Source: Bombella saccharophila
Lineage (GTDB): Bacteria; Pseudomonadota; Alphaproteobacteria; Acetobacterales; Acetobacteraceae
Direction of reading: 5' to 3'
Assembly: GCF_026385475.1 (NCBI RefSeq)
Contig: NZ_JANIDW010000001.1
Span: 620,001-684,000 of the forward strand
DNA length: 64,000 bases
Shown: positions 27,317 through 36,521 of the stretch, one piece after another
How positions within the stretch are numbered: the stretch's first letter is position 1
Layout of the letters: each line of letters begins with the position of its first letter
Notes under the pieces: generated by a model
The model's input: the letters and a program-made list of their open reading frames with translations, nothing else
What the model was told of the DNA's origin: nothing
Databases searched by the model: none
Program-made: the position numbers and the translations under genes

Positions 27317-28111
27317 TCACGGGGTGGATTGTGTCTTTTGACTATCCACCACTTGTTGAAGGAGATTACGTGCCTCTTCCTTCTGTCCCATGGCCTCTAA
27401 AGCCTGGGCCTGCAGTCTGAGTGCGCGCCGCATTGATTCGTAATTCAACGCTTCTTCTCGACTTTGCGCAAGACTATGTGCATCATCCGCGGCACGCTGC
27501 CACTGTTGATCCATCAACTCTCTATAAACAAGCAATTCTCGCAAATTCGTCTTATCCCGCAGGTCATGACTTGTAGAAAGATGTGTAATAGATTCTTCCA
27601 GTTGAGGCCTATCCTGCAATATAGCAGCATCTAAACCAGCTACAGCATAAGCTTCTGCCTGGATATCACTATCTCTACTATTACGTGCCAAATTGGCTTC
27701 TGTTAAAGAATCGTGCCAGCGCCTCTGCTCATAAAAAACACTGGCACGAATTAGGTGTAAACCGGCCTGTTGTGCGTCTGTCCAGCCGCGCACGGTAAGG
27801 GCCTGCATCACTTTTTGAACGGTGGCAAGGCAGTCCTGAAAAGCTTTTAAACGCAACTCACTCAGGGCCAGATTAAAACCTGCATCGTAAATGGCCTGCG
27901 TATTATTAGCCAGCAAAGCCCTATCCAACGCAGCTTTATATTGCTGCCGGGCAGGCTTTATATGTTCTAAGGAAAATATGCTATTCCCAACATCCATTGC
28001 ATTTTTATAGCGCGGATCGTTCCATCCTTTTTGATCCCCCCCGCCTCCAAAACACCCTGCGAGCGCTCCTACTATAAACAACGCAAAACCAGGAAGCAGC
28101 CACGACCTCAT
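27317..28111 (-). CDS. TPR-like lipoprotein, last gene of the MCE operon
   Basis: A 264-residue lipoprotein: the signal peptide ends in the lipobox ALAGC, with Cys20 as the lipidated residue, followed by a glycine-rich spacer. The rest is helical with alternating short repeats, as in TPR solenoids (for example the ARQQYKAALDRALL and EEALNYESMRRALRLQ segments). It probably faces the periplasm and serves as a scaffold. It overlaps mlaD by four bases (ATGA), so it belongs to the operon. The usual auxiliary lipoprotein of MCE systems such as PqiC has a different fold. I do not recognise a precise family. Confidence 0.65.
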   Translation of the reverse strand: MRSWLLPGFALFIVGALAGCFGGGGDQKGWNDPRYKNAMDVGNSIFSLEHIKPARQQYKAALDRALLANNTQAIYDAGFNLALSELRLKAFQDCLATVQKVMQALTVRGWTDAQQAGLHLIRASVFYEQRRWHDSLTEANLARNSRDSDIQAEAYAVAGLDAAILQDRPQLEESITHLSTSHDLRDKTNLRELLVYRELMDQQWQRAADDAHSLAQSREEALNYESMRRALRLQAQALEAMGQKEEARNLLQQVVDSQKTQSTP

Positions 28112-29079
28112 GGCTTTACCTCCCGTGCTGGAAGGCGACGCGTTTGAGATTTTTTATGGTTCCCATGCCCACCAAGGAACCACAAACCACGTAACTGCTC
28201 GCTCAACTGTCTAAGACTTTCCGCTGTTGCTTCAGCCTCAGCCAAAACAGACGGTAACTGCTCAGTTGCTTCTGCAACATTATGAATTGTTCGATTGACA
28301 TCTGGGACCGAATTTTTAAAGCCATTTGTCATATTATTTACGTTCTTCATCGTGCCATTAGCTTCATCTAAAGTGATCTGAAGCTTACGCTCTAGTGGCT
28401 GAACATTCTCAATCGCTTGGTTCAGACTGAGAAGAATCGCGTTAATATGATCAGCTGTTTCCTCCCGCGTTAACAGTGCCCCGGCTGTTCCCTTACCCGC
28501 GTGTAAATCCGTCATAATATCACGTGCTTGCTTCGTAATATCCTGAACATTACTCATAGCTGGAAGAAGGCTCGCACGTAGGTCTGTTAAGGTTTGAATG
28601 ATCATATCGGCCGGATTGGGATCAATATTTGTGTTTAAAACTGCGTAGCCCCAATTTAACGGCTGGCCTTGCCCACGACTAATTTCGATATATCCCGCAC
28701 CGGTTACCACTAGACGTCTCTTAATAGTGGCAATGCTATCGCTACGGATATAACGCTCAAAATGTGGCTCAATCGTCCCTTCAGCATACATCCGACCAGA
28801 CTCATTAAGGTCTAGTTTGCGTATCTCTCCAACACGCACCCCCATAACCTCAATATCATTATTAACTGCCAACCCCGCTACACCACTCTCTGGCAAGACA
28901 AAGTGAATACGTCCAGCAGGCGTCAACCATTGCTTCAATAAGCCCGCCTCCACTAGGGTCGCTGTTAGGATTACAATGGCAATTAAGACCAACAATCCCA
29001 CCCATTCATCAACAAAAGTGCTTCGAAATAAGGGAGCAGACAAACCCGTCTGGCGACGTAAACGCAGGGAACGCATCAT
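28108..29079 (-). CDS. MCE-domain protein (MlaD-like)
   Basis: A 323-residue protein with a single N-terminal transmembrane segment (about residues 29-48) and an MCE domain at about 56-145 (VLPESGVAGLAVNNDIEVMGVRVGEI, quoted in parts: SGVAGLAV, NDIEVMGVRVGEI). Residues 150-300 form long helical, coiled-coil-like stretches that resemble the needle-forming tails of larger MCE proteins. MlaD forms a hexameric ring in the periplasm and passes lipids between membranes. The gene lies 7 bases after the ATPase-like gene. Its size is greater than that of E. coli MlaD, in line with other MCE families. Confidence 0.88.
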   Translation of the reverse strand: MMRSLRLRRQTGLSAPLFRSTFVDEWVGLLVLIAIVILTATLVEAGLLKQWLTPAGRIHFVLPESGVAGLAVNNDIEVMGVRVGEIRKLDLNESGRMYAEGTIEPHFERYIRSDSIATIKRRLVVTGAGYIEISRGQGQPLNWGYAVLNTNIDPNPADMIIQTLTDLRASLLPAMSNVQDITKQARDIMTDLHAGKGTAGALLTREETADHINAILLSLNQAIENVQPLERKLQITLDEANGTMKNVNNMTNGFKNSVPDVNRTIHNVAEATEQLPSVLAEAEATAESLRQLSEQLRGLWFLGGHGNHKKSQTRRLPAREVKP

Positions 29080-29086
29080 TCATCTC

Positions 29087-29821
29087 TCACTTTAAGAGTC
29101 CATTATCACCTAGACGAAAACGTTGCATGCCTTGCTGAATATAGCCTGACCATGCAGAGCGCTCCGCCCCGATCCATATAACCGCACAGCCTCGTTCTCT
29201 TGCTGCTGTCAACTCAGTAAAAAACGCATTATAGAGCTCAACCGGCGCAGTAAGACTGACGGGATTTTCCAATAAAAGCAAGGAGGGTCTATTCATAAAG
29301 GCCCTCACATATTCCGACCTCTTTCTATCAAGTACAGAAAGTTTTTCCGGTAATTGCGTAGGCAAACCAGGCAAACCAAATGATTGACATAATTTAACTG
29401 CCTCTCCCACTAAGGTATCATAGGGTGCGCGACTATGGTGTAAGCTTGGCCATAGAATATTGAGATGCATCTCATACAAGTCGATCCAGCCGCTCTCAGC
29501 TGTAATACGCCCTATACGACCACGTAATGCGTTAGCCCTACGTTCATCAAGATCCGACCAATCCAGCCCCATACAACTGACAGCGCCACGTCTCTTTCTT
29601 GTTGCTGGATCCTCTTTAACGGGCAAAATACCTGCACAAAAATCCGTAAACTGAGCTGCCCGAAATTCATCCCGGCATTCTATAAAAACACACTCGCCCG
29701 GCTCGACAAAAAGATTATATTTTACTGGGGGGAGTCCTGTAGAATCTGATGCAGGAACAGCTTCATCCAGTTTCAGGACAAAGTCATAATCTCTTCCTGT
29801 TCCACTGGGGTCATCTGCCAT
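29087..29821 (-). CDS. Degenerate ABC ATPase (MlaF-like) lacking a Walker A motif
   Basis: A 244-residue protein in the place where the ATPase of an MCE transporter (MlaF) is expected. The fold can be followed: PGECVFI precedes the nucleotide loop, and SLLLLENPVS near residue 180 corresponds to Walker B. However, where GxxGxGKS should be, near residues 44-56, the sequence reads IECRDEFRAAQF, with no glycine-rich loop or lysine. The signature LSGGQ reads LSVLDRKR, the Q-loop glutamine is not evident, and the Walker B end is EN rather than DE. It should thus not hydrolyse ATP in the usual way. The start overlaps the mlaE stop (TAATG), with GGGGAG upstream. The frame is intact, so it is not a simple pseudogene. 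Confidence 0.8.
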   Translation of the reverse strand: MADDPSGTGRDYDFVLKLDEAVPASDSTGLPPVKYNLFVEPGECVFIECRDEFRAAQFTDFCAGILPVKEDPATRKRRGAVSCMGLDWSDLDERRANALRGRIGRITAESGWIDLYEMHLNILWPSLHHSRAPYDTLVGEAVKLCQSFGLPGLPTQLPEKLSVLDRKRSEYVRAFMNRPSLLLLENPVSLTAPVELYNAFFTELTAARERGCAVIWIGAERSAWSGYIQQGMQRFRLGDNGLLK

Positions 29822-30639
29822 TAAAAACTCCCCAAAATTACGTCAATGACCACATTAATGACCAATACAGACATAATCCCCCGCGAGAACCCTCGGGGCA
29901 TCAATGTTGTTAAATTATCCTCAGCCGTTATATCAATGCCTGAAAGACAACAACACAACCCTACACTTGACCCACTCAATAAAAACTTCAAAGGGATACC
30001 TATATAATCCACCAATTGCATACTATTAACAACTTCGAAAAGGAAAGACCAAATAGATACTGTAACAATCCCTTTGACCCAGCATGCTACATAACCCGTC
30101 GCTAACGCGATCGCACCAAAAAGCGTTCCGAGCGTGATTCCTCCCACAGTCATCGCAATAGTTCGCGGGACAACGAAAATTAAAAAGGGATCAACCCCCA
30201 TCCCATTGAGCGAACTCAAACGCCCCCCTTTGGTTAGGCCTCCCATTTCTGTCAGCATTAACATGCCAGAACGACCCAATAAAATAACGCCGACCAATAT
30301 GGGTGCCATTTCCCGCAAAAGAACACTAGATAACAAACCACCTGTCATCTGAGACATTCCAGCGAAGCCGAGCCAATACACAGCTTGCGACACCAAACCA
30401 AACCCCGTAAGGCAAGCCACTACGACAACACTAAAAAAACCACCCGCAACCAACTGCCGCAAACTACGACGGAACTCAATGATCACAGTGCGACGCCACG
30501 CGCTAGGATGTAGTATGCTGTAAAAGACACCCCATCCGCCACCAATGACAATAAGAAAAAAACGAGGCAAGGAGCGGGCAAAACGCCCAAGTAGGGCTAA
30601 CCCGATATGGAGTATAGAGAATCGCTCAGAGAAGTTCAT
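29821..30639 (-). CDS. MlaE-type permease of an MCE lipid transporter
   Basis: A 272-residue integral membrane protein of the MlaE/YrbE family. The signature LLREMAPILVGVILLGRSG and the downstream MGVDPFLIFVVPRTIAM motif are clear. MlaE forms a dimer in the inner membrane and passes phospholipid to the MlaD ring. It overlaps the upstream cyclase-like gene by four bases (ATGA) and the ATPase-like gene by one base. The usual acidic motif that follows (AELGTMKVTEQIDAL in others) is here TEMGGLTKGGRLSSL, so the segment that contacts the ATPase has changed. This fits co-evolution with the unusual ATPase. Confidence 0.92.
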   Translation of the reverse strand: MNFSERFSILHIGLALLGRFARSLPRFFLIVIGGGWGVFYSILHPSAWRRTVIIEFRRSLRQLVAGGFFSVVVVACLTGFGLVSQAVYWLGFAGMSQMTGGLLSSVLLREMAPILVGVILLGRSGMLMLTEMGGLTKGGRLSSLNGMGVDPFLIFVVPRTIAMTVGGITLGTLFGAIALATGYVACWVKGIVTVSIWSFLFEVVNSMQLVDYIGIPLKFLLSGSSVGLCCCLSGIDITAEDNLTTLMPRGFSRGIMSVLVINVVIDVILGSF

Positions 30640-33008
30640 TTTTTAACTACCATTCCAACATCCCCCTTACCTGCCAAAATATAGCTGTTAGCTATGCCAC
30701 TCCCAGGTAAAAAGAACTCCCCCCGTAGCCGGAATAAGAACAATCCCTGCAAAATCTGATAAGCACGATCGGAAACCTGTATTTGCCCTCCATCTGGCGC
30801 ATTATGTGCAAGGGCACCAGCCATGGTCAGCCCCTCTCCCCACAAATTAAAGACATCACGATTCTTCCCAAGATGAGCAACCAACACCGCTCCTACATCA
30901 ATTCCAATACGGAACATAAGTCGCGTATTCATATGAGAAATAATCATCAAGCAAACTTCGCGAATACCAATCGCGGCGTCCGCTAAATTTGCCGCTCCCT
31001 CTGAATCAAGCGTTTGAGAACAACTCCCCAAAAAGATGAACCGATTACCAGCCACCTGTACAGAAAAGAGATTATGCTCTCGTGCAATAGATTGAATCTT
31101 GTCCGTTAGCTCGCCTACCAAGTCTAGCATAGCGCGAGCGGCATCATGATTTGAGGAATAGGCTTCTGAGAATTCCAAAACCATAATCGGTACACTTGGG
31201 TACAAACCTGGCTCTGGCATATTGGTTGGATTAGAACTGTCTGTATTAGAACGTAAAAGGAAACCTTCTATAACCCGCAATTGGGGCCTCGCCGACCGTG
31301 AGGCAGACGGCGAAGGCGTTGTAGAAGTTCGGACAGAATCCTCCTTGTTGCCTTCTTCCTCCTGCACCTGTCCAAACCGCACCGCTAGGACGGATGCGAT
31401 TAACATAACAACACGTTCCGCCTCAGTGAGTTGAATAGGGTCTTCAAGCATAATCGCCCCGACGAGGCGATGCTCTTCCATAACAGGCAGCAAAAAGAGA
31501 TGATGGGTATCGATCATGCGCATGACAACACGCTGTACACTTTGTAAACGCGGATCTTCTTCTGCATTAGGAACATCTACAGGATGACCACCTTCAAGAC
31601 ACTCAAATAAACCTGGATGGCCTGTCCGCGTTAGCTCCATACCAAGCCGATGGGCATTACGATCACGATCAAACATATCTTCACACAGAAGCCTGTCACC
31701 ATCAGAAAGTAATCTCCAAATACTAGCGCGTCGTGATACTGATCTTTCAGATAAAGCCTCACATAAGTAAGGCTGCTCTTGTTTTGGATTTAATAAACCA
31801 ACTGTATTAATAATTTTAAGGAGAATAATATTATCTTCTTTTTTTTCCTCACCAAACGTCCCCAACTCTTTTTGTAGACGTTCTACCCGTCGACCTTGAT
31901 AAATCAACCCTGCAGCCAGCACCAAAGCCAAACCAACAATAATAACAGAGAAATAAACAGTTTGATGTTTTACAACCTGTGTAAAATTAGCAAAGTCACC
32001 CTCTGGCGCATTAAGTAATAAAACCCAAGACCGTTTTGCTAAGGGCATCGCCGCTGCGATTGTAACGTAACTTGTCCCACGTGCATGGACAATGCCTGAG
32101 CCATCCCCCATAACGCGAAATACATCTAAAGCACGAACAAAAACAGGCTGTGTCTTTGGGTCTAAACTAACATTGGCGGCATCAAAACCAGGTTTACCAA
32201 TATCAGCCATATTATGACCTGCAATCACATGGCCATCCAAATCTACAATTACGGCCTGTCCACTTTTGCCAACTTTAAGACTATTTACAAACTTGGTGAG
32301 CTGATTAAGAGAAATATTAATTGCAAAGACAATTTTATGACCATCTAAGGCTTGGAAAGCTAATGAAGCTGTTACGATAAATTGACGTGTTGAAAGATGC
32401 AAATAAGGTGCCGTCCAAAATAAACGACGATCAGGCGTTCTACTTTCACGCTCTACAGCCTTTTTATACCAAAGACGCAAGCGAGGGTCATATCCTTCAG
32501 CCGAAAAACGATCCGTCGAGATAAAGCGACCATCTTTATCCGTCACTTTATGACGGTAATAAGGAGCGCCATCCTCAATCTGCATAGTTGTTTCTTCATA
32601 GGCATTATCACGCCGGCTTGCCATCCAAAAATGACCTTGATCATCAGCCAGATAAAAACTATCAACATGCGGCATATCCCGCAAAACTGAGCGACCAAGC
32701 GTCATAAACGTAGCTGCATTTTGCTTAATATCATCGCCTGTCAGCATATTGCTTGCCATGAAGGAAATTCCCGTGGCCGGCGAAAGATAATGGCTAACTT
32801 CTTCTGTAATATATCGCTGTTGACTACGCAGCAAATTACGGGAGAGCGTGATTGCTCCTTCCCGCATGGTGCGATAGGTATAGAGTGTCACTAAAGCAAT
32901 GGTCACGATGACGAGAATGACACCCAAAATCGGCCCAATAAATTGGAAAAGCTGCCAACGCCGTCCGGTGGTATCAATAGCGGGATCAACGATTTCATCT
33001 GTTAACAA
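30636..33008 (-). CDS. Membrane sensor: CACHE - GAF - class III cyclase-like domain, catalytically degenerate
   Basis: A 790-residue protein. Transmembrane segments at about 23-45 and 350-372 flank a periplasmic double-CACHE sensor (residues 50-345); a GAF-like domain (about 400-560) and a C-terminal class III nucleotidyl cyclase homology domain (about 600-780) are cytoplasmic. In the last domain the WGEGLTMAGAL and GGQIQVSDRAYQIL motifs are kept, but the first metal aspartate (usually in FADI) is lost in VLEFSEAY near residue 608, and the second (usually GD) is Asn in VAGNRFIF near 652. Conversion of ATP to cAMP is therefore unlikely. Start is TTG, with AGAAGGGA upstream; a stop lies just before it. 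It heads the MCE operon. Confidence 0.8.
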   Translation of the reverse strand: MLTDEIVDPAIDTTGRRWQLFQFIGPILGVILVIVTIALVTLYTYRTMREGAITLSRNLLRSQQRYITEEVSHYLSPATGISFMASNMLTGDDIKQNAATFMTLGRSVLRDMPHVDSFYLADDQGHFWMASRRDNAYEETTMQIEDGAPYYRHKVTDKDGRFISTDRFSAEGYDPRLRLWYKKAVERESRTPDRRLFWTAPYLHLSTRQFIVTASLAFQALDGHKIVFAINISLNQLTKFVNSLKVGKSGQAVIVDLDGHVIAGHNMADIGKPGFDAANVSLDPKTQPVFVRALDVFRVMGDGSGIVHARGTSYVTIAAAMPLAKRSWVLLLNAPEGDFANFTQVVKHQTVYFSVIIVGLALVLAAGLIYQGRRVERLQKELGTFGEEKKEDNIILLKIINTVGLLNPKQEQPYLCEALSERSVSRRASIWRLLSDGDRLLCEDMFDRDRNAHRLGMELTRTGHPGLFECLEGGHPVDVPNAEEDPRLQSVQRVVMRMIDTHHLFLLPVMEEHRLVGAIMLEDPIQLTEAERVVMLIASVLAVRFGQVQEEEGNKEDSVRTSTTPSPSASRSARPQLRVIEGFLLRSNTDSSNPTNMPEPGLYPSVPIMVLEFSEAYSSNHDAARAMLDLVGELTDKIQSIAREHNLFSVQVAGNRFIFLGSCSQTLDSEGAANLADAAIGIREVCLMIISHMNTRLMFRIGIDVGAVLVAHLGKNRDVFNLWGEGLTMAGALAHNAPDGGQIQVSDRAYQILQGLFLFRLRGEFFLPGSGIANSYILAGKGDVGMVVKK

Positions 33009-33110
33009 GGCTCAAAAATCCCTTCTGATCATCCGACACACAGATATGATCTCTTCTTGTATCGCACCCTCAAATGAGGTGAAACTCTCTCTTCTTGATA
33101 TTCCACTATT

Positions 33111-33962
33111 ATGCGGACACTGATGAAGCGCAACCATCTTTCACACCGTTCTGTCATTTCTTTTACCGGAAGTGAACGGGCTATTTTCCTCCAAGGGTTG
33201 GTAACGAATGACGTTCTTGCTCTTGCCCCGCAACAAAGCTGTTGGACAGCCTTGTTAAATGCTCAAGGGCGTATACAAGCACTCTTCTACCTCTGGAAAG
33301 CGGATGATATCTTATTCCTAGACATCGCCACCGAACATGCTGAGACAATCATCAAAACCCTAAACCGTTTTCGCTTACGCGCAGATGTACAAATAGAGCT
33401 AACAAACTACAGCATTCTCACTGGCCCGGTTGAAACGCCACCACCACAACAGGCGATCCTCGCTGTAAGTGATCCTCGGCACCTTGCTCTTGGGTGGAGA
33501 GCTATTTGTCCTCACCCCATTATTGAAGCCACGGCTGCAAGAGATAATGACTTAATAACACGTCGTCTAATGATTGGCGTCCCTGATGATGCGGACATCA
33601 TACCCGGCCAAACGCTCGTATTAGAAGCGAATATGGATTATTTGCATGGTGTCTCGTGGGAGAAAGGCTGTTACCTCGGCCAAGAGGTCACCGCTCGTAC
33701 CCATTATCGTGGGCTTATCAAAAAGCGGATTTTGCCGATTTCATCACGAGATGGGACACCCCTCCCTGCTGAGGCAGCTATCACGCTTAATGGGCAAGAG
33801 GTAGGGGAACTCCGCTCCTATCACGGCTCTCACGGTCTTGCTCTGCTCCATCGCCGTGCTTGGGAGGCGACTAACCTTATGCTCGGACTATGCCCCATCA
33901 CACTTAATTGGCCAGATTGGCTACCCCGTGAGGAGATGAAACATGACACAGCAGGCCAATAA
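33111..33962 (+). CDS. ygfZ: Folate-binding protein YgfZ
   Basis: A 283-residue GcvT-like protein that uses tetrahydrofolate in the repair or assembly of iron-sulfur clusters, notably in MiaB-type radical SAM enzymes. The diagnostic motif KGCYLGQE lies near residue 186. The N-terminal half has [10 protein letters not shown] and the [11 protein letters not shown] stretch typical of the family. Two ATG starts (33111, 33123) are possible. It overlaps hisI by 20 bases, so the two are translated in coupled fashion. It is divergent from the MCE operon with about 100 bases between them. Confidence 0.93.
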   Translation: MRTLMKRNHLSHRSVISFTGSERAIFLQGLVTNDVLALAPQQSCWTALLNAQGRIQALFYLWKADDILFLDIATEHAETIIKTLNRFRLRADVQIELTNYSILTGPVETPPPQQAILAVSDPRHLALGWRAICPHPIIEATAARDNDLITRRLMIGVPDDADIIPGQTLVLEANMDYLHGVSWEKGCYLGQEVTARTHYRGLIKKRILPISSRDGTPLPAEAAITLNGQEVGELRSYHGSHGLALLHRRAWEATNLMLGLCPITLNWPDWLPREEMKHDTAGQ

Positions 33963-34386
33963 AGCGGAATGGGTCCCTATAGTCGCGCCTATTTTGACAG
34001 AGCTTTTGGGAAAAGTTCGCTTTAATGAGCAAGGGCTTATCAGTGCCATTGCTCAAGATGATAGCAGAAACGTCCTTATGCTCGCTTGGATGAATCGAGA
34101 GGCCCTAGCAGAAACACTCACAACGGGGCGGGTTTGTTATTATTCACGCAGCCGCAAAACACTCTGGCGTAAAGGGGAAAGCTCTGGCCAAGTGCAGCAT
34201 CTTCTTGCTGCTACGCTAGATTGTGATTCAGATTGTCTCTTGCTGACTGTAAGGCAAAAAGGTGTGGCCTGCCATACAGGGCGGCATAGCTGTTTTTATA
34301 ACGCCCTTACCCCTACCGGCCTCATAGAACTTACCGAGCCAGACATCACACCAGATGCCCTGTATGGGGTAAAAACATCATCATAA
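33943..34386 (+). CDS. hisI: Phosphoribosyl-AMP cyclohydrolase
   Basis: A 147-residue enzyme of histidine biosynthesis that opens the purine ring of PR-AMP. The metal and catalytic motifs are present: AWMNREAL, the [10 protein letters not shown] segment with zinc Cys and Asp residues, and [16 protein letters not shown] precedes the ATG inside the end of ygfZ. It is not fused to HisE and no other histidine gene is present here, so the pathway is dispersed. A strong terminator follows. Confidence 0.97.
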   Translation: MTQQANKAEWVPIVAPILTELLGKVRFNEQGLISAIAQDDSRNVLMLAWMNREALAETLTTGRVCYYSRSRKTLWRKGESSGQVQHLLAATLDCDSDCLLLTVRQKGVACHTGRHSCFYNALTPTGLIELTEPDITPDALYGVKTSS

Positions 34387-34390
34387 AAGG

Positions 34391-34430
34391 AAAATCCCCT
34401 TCCTCTTATACAACAGGAAGGGGATTTTTT
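34391..34430. terminator. Bidirectional terminator after hisI
   Basis: A 14-base-pair perfect stem (AAAATCCCCTTCCT, 34391-34404, with 34415-34428) with a 10-base loop, followed by T residues. It separates hisI from the convergent formaldehyde genes. Confidence 0.92.
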
Positions 34431-34442
34431 ATAATAAGGACC

Positions 34443-35294
34443 TTACAGCAAGCCCTTAGCGTGATGAGCGAGGTGATCTTTCACAAAGCTCTGCACAAAC
34501 CAATAGGAATGGTCATAGCCTTTATGGCGACGTAGGATGAGGGCTTGGCCTACCTTCGCGGCCGCTTCCTCCAACAAATCAGGGCGTAAGCGGTCGAGGA
34601 ACTCATCATCTGTACCCTGATCAACCAGCAAAGGCCCGGGATGAGTCTTCCCTGCGGCTAAAAGTAAACAAGGGTCATATTGCCCCCATTCAGCCTCATA
34701 GCCCCCAAAATAAGCCTTTGTGACTTTCTGGCCCCATTCGACACGCGCAGGGGCAGAAATAGGCGCAAAAGCGGAGATCGTTTGCCAAGCAGAGGCATCC
34801 CCCAACGCAATGGCTAACGCCCCCATCCCGCCCATAGAATGACCCATAATGCCACGGCATCCCGCTTTAAGGGGAAAATGGGCTTCCATCAAAGCAGGAA
34901 GCTCTTTGCGGATATAGGAGCCCATACGATAATGAGCTGCCCAAGGGTCCGCAGTGGCGTCCAGATAATAACCAGCCGCTGTTCCTAAGTCGTAAGCCTC
35001 ATCTTCCCCCGCGACATCTGCGCCACGTGGAGAAGTATCAGGCGCAATAAGGGCCAAGCCATGCGCTGCCGCATAGCGGATGGCATTGCTTTTAATCAAA
35101 AACGTATCTTGGTCGCATGTCAGCCCAGCCAGACAATACACAGCCGGGACAGCCGCGCCCGCCACGGCCCTTTCTGGGAGGAAAAGATTAACCCGCGCTG
35201 GTAAGCCTAGCTCACGGGACTGATGGGAGAGGAAGCGTACTTCTCCCCCACAGCATGCATGGCTCTCAAGAAGTGTGAAAGGATTTGCCGTCAT
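34443..35294 (-). CDS. fghA: S-formylglutathione hydrolase
   Basis: A 283-residue alpha/beta-hydrolase of the esterase D family, second enzyme of glutathione-dependent formaldehyde oxidation. The nucleophile elbow GHSMGGMGA lies near residue 150, with the oxyanion motif LAGLTCDQDTF near 56 and the catalytic His in HKGYDHSYWF near 259. Length is normal. The start overlaps the dehydrogenase stop (ATGA), consistent with consecutive steps in one operon. There is no FrmR-type regulator nearby. Confidence 0.95.
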   Translation of the reverse strand: MTANPFTLLESHACCGGEVRFLSHQSRELGLPARVNLFLPERAVAGAAVPAVYCLAGLTCDQDTFLIKSNAIRYAAAHGLALIAPDTSPRGADVAGEDEAYDLGTAAGYYLDATADPWAAHYRMGSYIRKELPALMEAHFPLKAGCRGIMGHSMGGMGALAIALGDASAWQTISAFAPISAPARVEWGQKVTKAYFGGYEAEWGQYDPCLLLAAGKTHPGPLLVDQGTDDEFLDRLRPDLLEEAAAKVGQALILRRHKGYDHSYWFVQSFVKDHLAHHAKGLL

Positions 35295-36412
35295 AATCTG
35301 TAATTCACGACATTACGAATCCCTTCGCCGCGCCCCATCATGTCAAAACCTTTATTGATGTCCTCTAGCTTCATCTCATGGGTGATGAGGTCATCAATAT
35401 TGATGCGTCCTTCCATGTACCAATCAACAATTTTGGGCACATCCGTCCGGCCACGCGCGCCCCCAAAGGCAGAACCAATCCAACGCCGACCTGTCACAAG
35501 CTGGAAGGGACGCGTGCTAATTTCTTCCCCCGCACCGGCAACACCAATCACGCAGGAAACACCCCAACCGCGATGGGCACTCTCTAGGGCCTGACGCATG
35601 AGGCTAACATTACCCACACATTCGAACGTATAATCCGCCCCACCATTGGTCAGCTCAATTAAGTGCGCAACAAGGTCACCCTTCTCACCAAGCTCTTTAG
35701 GATTCACAAAATCTGTCATCCCAAACTTACGGGCAATGGCCTCACGCTCTGGGTTCACATCAATACCGATGATGCGGTTTGCCCCGACCATTTTAGCCCC
35801 TTGGATGACATTCAGCCCAATACCGCCGAGGCCAAACACAGCCACGGTGGAGCCTGCTTCAACCTTCGCCGTAAATAATACCGCGCCGATACCCGTGGTC
35901 ACACCGCAGCCAATATAGCAAACTTTATCAAACGGTGCGTCAGAGCGAATCTTTGCCAAAGCAATCTCCGGCATGACCGTGAAATTAGCAAAGGTAGAGC
36001 AGCCCATATAATGATGAACAGGCTTCCCTTTATAGGAAAAACGTGTCGTCCCATCAGGCATAAGGCCCTTGCCCTGTGTGCTGCGGATAGACGTGCACAG
36101 ATTCGTCTTACGAGAAAGGCAAGACGGACATTCCCGACATTCCGGCGTGTAAAGAGGAATGACGTGGTCGCCAGGTCTCAGATGCTTCACACCTGCGCCT
36201 ACCTCACGCACAACCCCTGCACCCTCATGCCCCAAGATAGAGGGGAACAGCCCCTCCGGGTCTTTACCGGAGAGTGTATATTTATCCGTATGGCATAGCC
36301 CGGTAGCCATCAGCTCTACCAAAACTTCCCCTTCGCGAGGGCCTTCAAGCTGAACAGTATCGACAACCAGCGGCTGTCCTGCTTCTAAAGCGATTGCAGC
36401 GCGAACATCCAT
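35291..36412 (-). CDS. adhC: S-(hydroxymethyl)glutathione dehydrogenase (class III alcohol dehydrogenase)
   Basis: A 373-residue zinc enzyme that oxidises S-hydroxymethylglutathione with NAD+. Catalytic zinc ligands lie in GLCHTDKY and GHEGAG; the structural zinc loop is CRECPSCLSRKTNLC; the nucleotide loop is GLGGIGLNV; the class III motif SCVIGVAGAG is present. Length and gene pairing with the S-formylglutathione hydrolase fix the identity. It removes formaldehyde and may also reduce S-nitrosoglutathione. AAGG precedes the ATG. Confidence 0.96.
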   Translation of the reverse strand: MDVRAAIALEAGQPLVVDTVQLEGPREGEVLVELMATGLCHTDKYTLSGKDPEGLFPSILGHEGAGVVREVGAGVKHLRPGDHVIPLYTPECRECPSCLSRKTNLCTSIRSTQGKGLMPDGTTRFSYKGKPVHHYMGCSTFANFTVMPEIALAKIRSDAPFDKVCYIGCGVTTGIGAVLFTAKVEAGSTVAVFGLGGIGLNVIQGAKMVGANRIIGIDVNPEREAIARKFGMTDFVNPKELGEKGDLVAHLIELTNGGADYTFECVGNVSLMRQALESAHRGWGVSCVIGVAGAGEEISTRPFQLVTGRRWIGSAFGGARGRTDVPKIVDWYMEGRINIDDLITHEMKLEDINKGFDMMGRGEGIRNVVNYRL

Positions 36413-36521
36413 TGCGTAATTACCTTATCTCAACAGTTTCTGTTATCTGGATTGTGCCACAGAATGAGCGGGCTTCAAGCCCTGATGTCATCACTGCTAA
36501 TTATGTGAGGATTCTGCCCCC

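Noticed and set aside
27317-33008. Pseudogene decay as explanation of the MCE operon's altered ATPase and cyclase
   Set aside because: All five frames are complete, of expected length, and joined by overlaps, with no frameshift or internal stop; loss of function by decay would not leave this order intact.
34443-36412. FrmR-type formaldehyde regulator near the adhC-fghA pair
   Set aside because: No small FrmR-like gene is found between hisI and the bestrophin gene.
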